A stretch of 64,000 bases of DNA from Allomyces arbusculus (Eukaryota > Blastocladiomycota > Blastocladiomycetes > Blastocladiales > Blastocladiaceae): NCBI GenBank assembly GCA_027604705.1, contig JADHYV010000011.1:1-64000 (forward strand), in the 5' to 3' direction. The position numbers and the translations under genes are program-made. Each line of letters begins with the position of its first letter. The stretch's first letter is position 1. Under the pieces are notes generated by a model. That model saw only the letters and a list, made by a program, of their open reading frames with translations, was not told where the DNA came from and did no database searches. Of the stretch, positions 62,963-64,000 are shown one piece after another.

Positions 62963-64000
62963 ATGGCGCCCGTCTCCCCAGCAAGAGCCGCCTCGCCCGC
63001 CGCCAAGCGCGCGCTCTCGCCGGCCACGCCGCGCGCCACCTCCGCCGGCACTACCACGACCACATCCCCAACGCGCGGCGGTTCCACAACCGAGCGCGCA
63101 TCACCCACACCCAAGCGCCCGCGCGTCGCCGCCGCCGCCCCTACCACCGCACCCGCGGCCACCACCGCCACCGACGTGACGGGCGAGGCCGCGCAAATCT
63201 ACGACCGGCAAATCCGGCTGTGGGGCCATGCCGCGCAGGCGCGCATGCGGTCGGCGTGCGTCGCCGTGTTGGGTGGTGCTGCGCGCGGACTCGCGGCCGA
63301 GGCCGTCAAGGCCATGGCGCTTGCGGGGGTCGGCAAGCTCGTGATCGTCGACCACGCGAACGTGACGCCAACGGCGAGCGCAGCCAATTTCTTTATCGCC
63401 AAAGAAGGTGGGGAACGTGCAGCTGAAGTGGTGGCAGCAGGCGCGCGCGTGCTGAACCCGCTGGTCGATGTTGAAGCGAGGACGGACGTGGACGTGACGC
63501 GCGTCGTGACCGAGGATGACCGTGAGCGCGTGCGCGCGGTGCTGGCGAGCGTCGACGTGGCCGTGTTGTGTGATGTGCCGGTTCCCGTTGCAGTACGTTG
63601 CGCGTTCAGTTTGGTTTTTGCCGAGTTGGAGGAGGAGTTAAATTGACCAAACAGTTGGCCCTAGATCACGATCAACATCATGGCGCGTCAACTCGGCGTG
63701 AAAACGTTTTTCGCGGCGGTGTGGGGGTTCAACGCAGTCCTGATGGCCGACCTGCTCGAGCACACGTTCCTCCAGTGCGTGTTGGTCACCCGCGTTTCGC
63801 GTGCCGCGTTGCGTCGCGTCAAGTTTCACGGATCCACCGGGCTGAAGTGAGAGCCAGGCAGATGAACTCACCGCAACATCCGACGGCTATTTCCAGCGAA
63901 TCCTCCGAGTCGAGCGCCGACAAGGACGGCGACCCGATCGTCACGCGCCAGCGCATCACGCTCGCCTTCCCGACCTTGACCGAGGCACTGGCCTACTCGC
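62963..64000 (+). CDS. AOS1: SUMO-activating enzyme E1 subunit AOS1/SAE1 (3' end outside window)
   Basis: Exons 62963-63592, 63665-63774 and 63897 onward (introns 72 and 122 nt, phases agree). An Ala/Pro/Thr/Arg-rich N-terminal extension of about 75 residues precedes the ThiF/E1 fold: AAQIYDRQIRLWGHAAQARM is the AOS1/UBA1 signature, followed by VAVLGGAARGLAAEAVKAMA (nucleotide-binding Gly loop), GVGKLVIVDHANVTPT and SAANFFI. Exon 2 reads NIMARQLGVKTFFAAVWGFN and MADLLEHTFL, exon 3 VTRQRITLAFPTLTEALAYS, where the window ends. With UBA2 it forms the E1 that adenylates SUMO. AOS1 itself has no catalytic Cys. The Gly loop reads GGAARG rather than GxGxxG, worth noting. Confidence 0.92.

Overview
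The window looks like nuclear DNA of a flagellated, early-diverging fungus, most likely Blastocladiomycota (Allomyces or a relative). The clues are short GT-AG introns (mostly 58-126 nt), GC-rich coding DNA, a fungal-type delta-9 desaturase with a C-terminal cytochrome b5 domain, a chitin synthase relic, TORC1 Raptor, a Mep-type ammonium permease, and an axonemal outer-arm dynein light chain 1, which points to a zoospore flagellum. The organism assignment is inference; gene families were recognised by eye from translated motifs. No plasmid, phage, CRISPR, rRNA or intact tRNA signal was seen.

Layout. 1-5 kb and 15.6-20.4 kb are gene graveyards: one intact F-box-like/LRR gene (16896-18623) lies among four decayed relatives, a separate decayed F-box/LRR gene (1222-3184, minus) and a decayed chitin synthase (18949-20035, minus) that abuts an LRR relic. 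5-9.4 kb carries a large four-exon gene of unknown function with tryptophan motifs. 9.8-11 kb is a secreted GH11 xylanase. 11-13.8 kb is gene-poor and holds an unidentified decayed gene. 13.9-15.4 kb holds DNAL1 and a small basic protein. 21-28 kb holds the desaturase, a tail-anchored unknown protein, frataxin and EMC8/9. 28.1-29.8 kb is gene-free but has four tRNA-like T-arm/B-box fragments.

From about 29.8 kb to the end the window is dense and mostly euchromatic in look: a hypothetical protein, a Fus1-like single-pass SH3 protein, Raptor, a membrane SDR, an ammonium transporter, a RasGAP, an aquaglyceroporin, a RING-H2 E3 ligase divergent from a PPxY-bearing membrane protein, an LRR single-pass receptor-like protein whose LRRs are each one 72-nt exon, FHIT, a CBS-PB1 protein, an MLH2/human-PMS1-type MutL protein, and the start of the SUMO E1 subunit AOS1.

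The genes do not form one pathway. Themes are nutrient and growth signalling (Raptor, ammonium permease, RasGAP), membrane sensing (SH3 protein, LRR receptor-like protein, RING and PPxY proteins) and housekeeping (frataxin, EMC8, FHIT, MutL, AOS1). Exon-intron models given below were checked by hand for reading phase; those that do not close are flagged.
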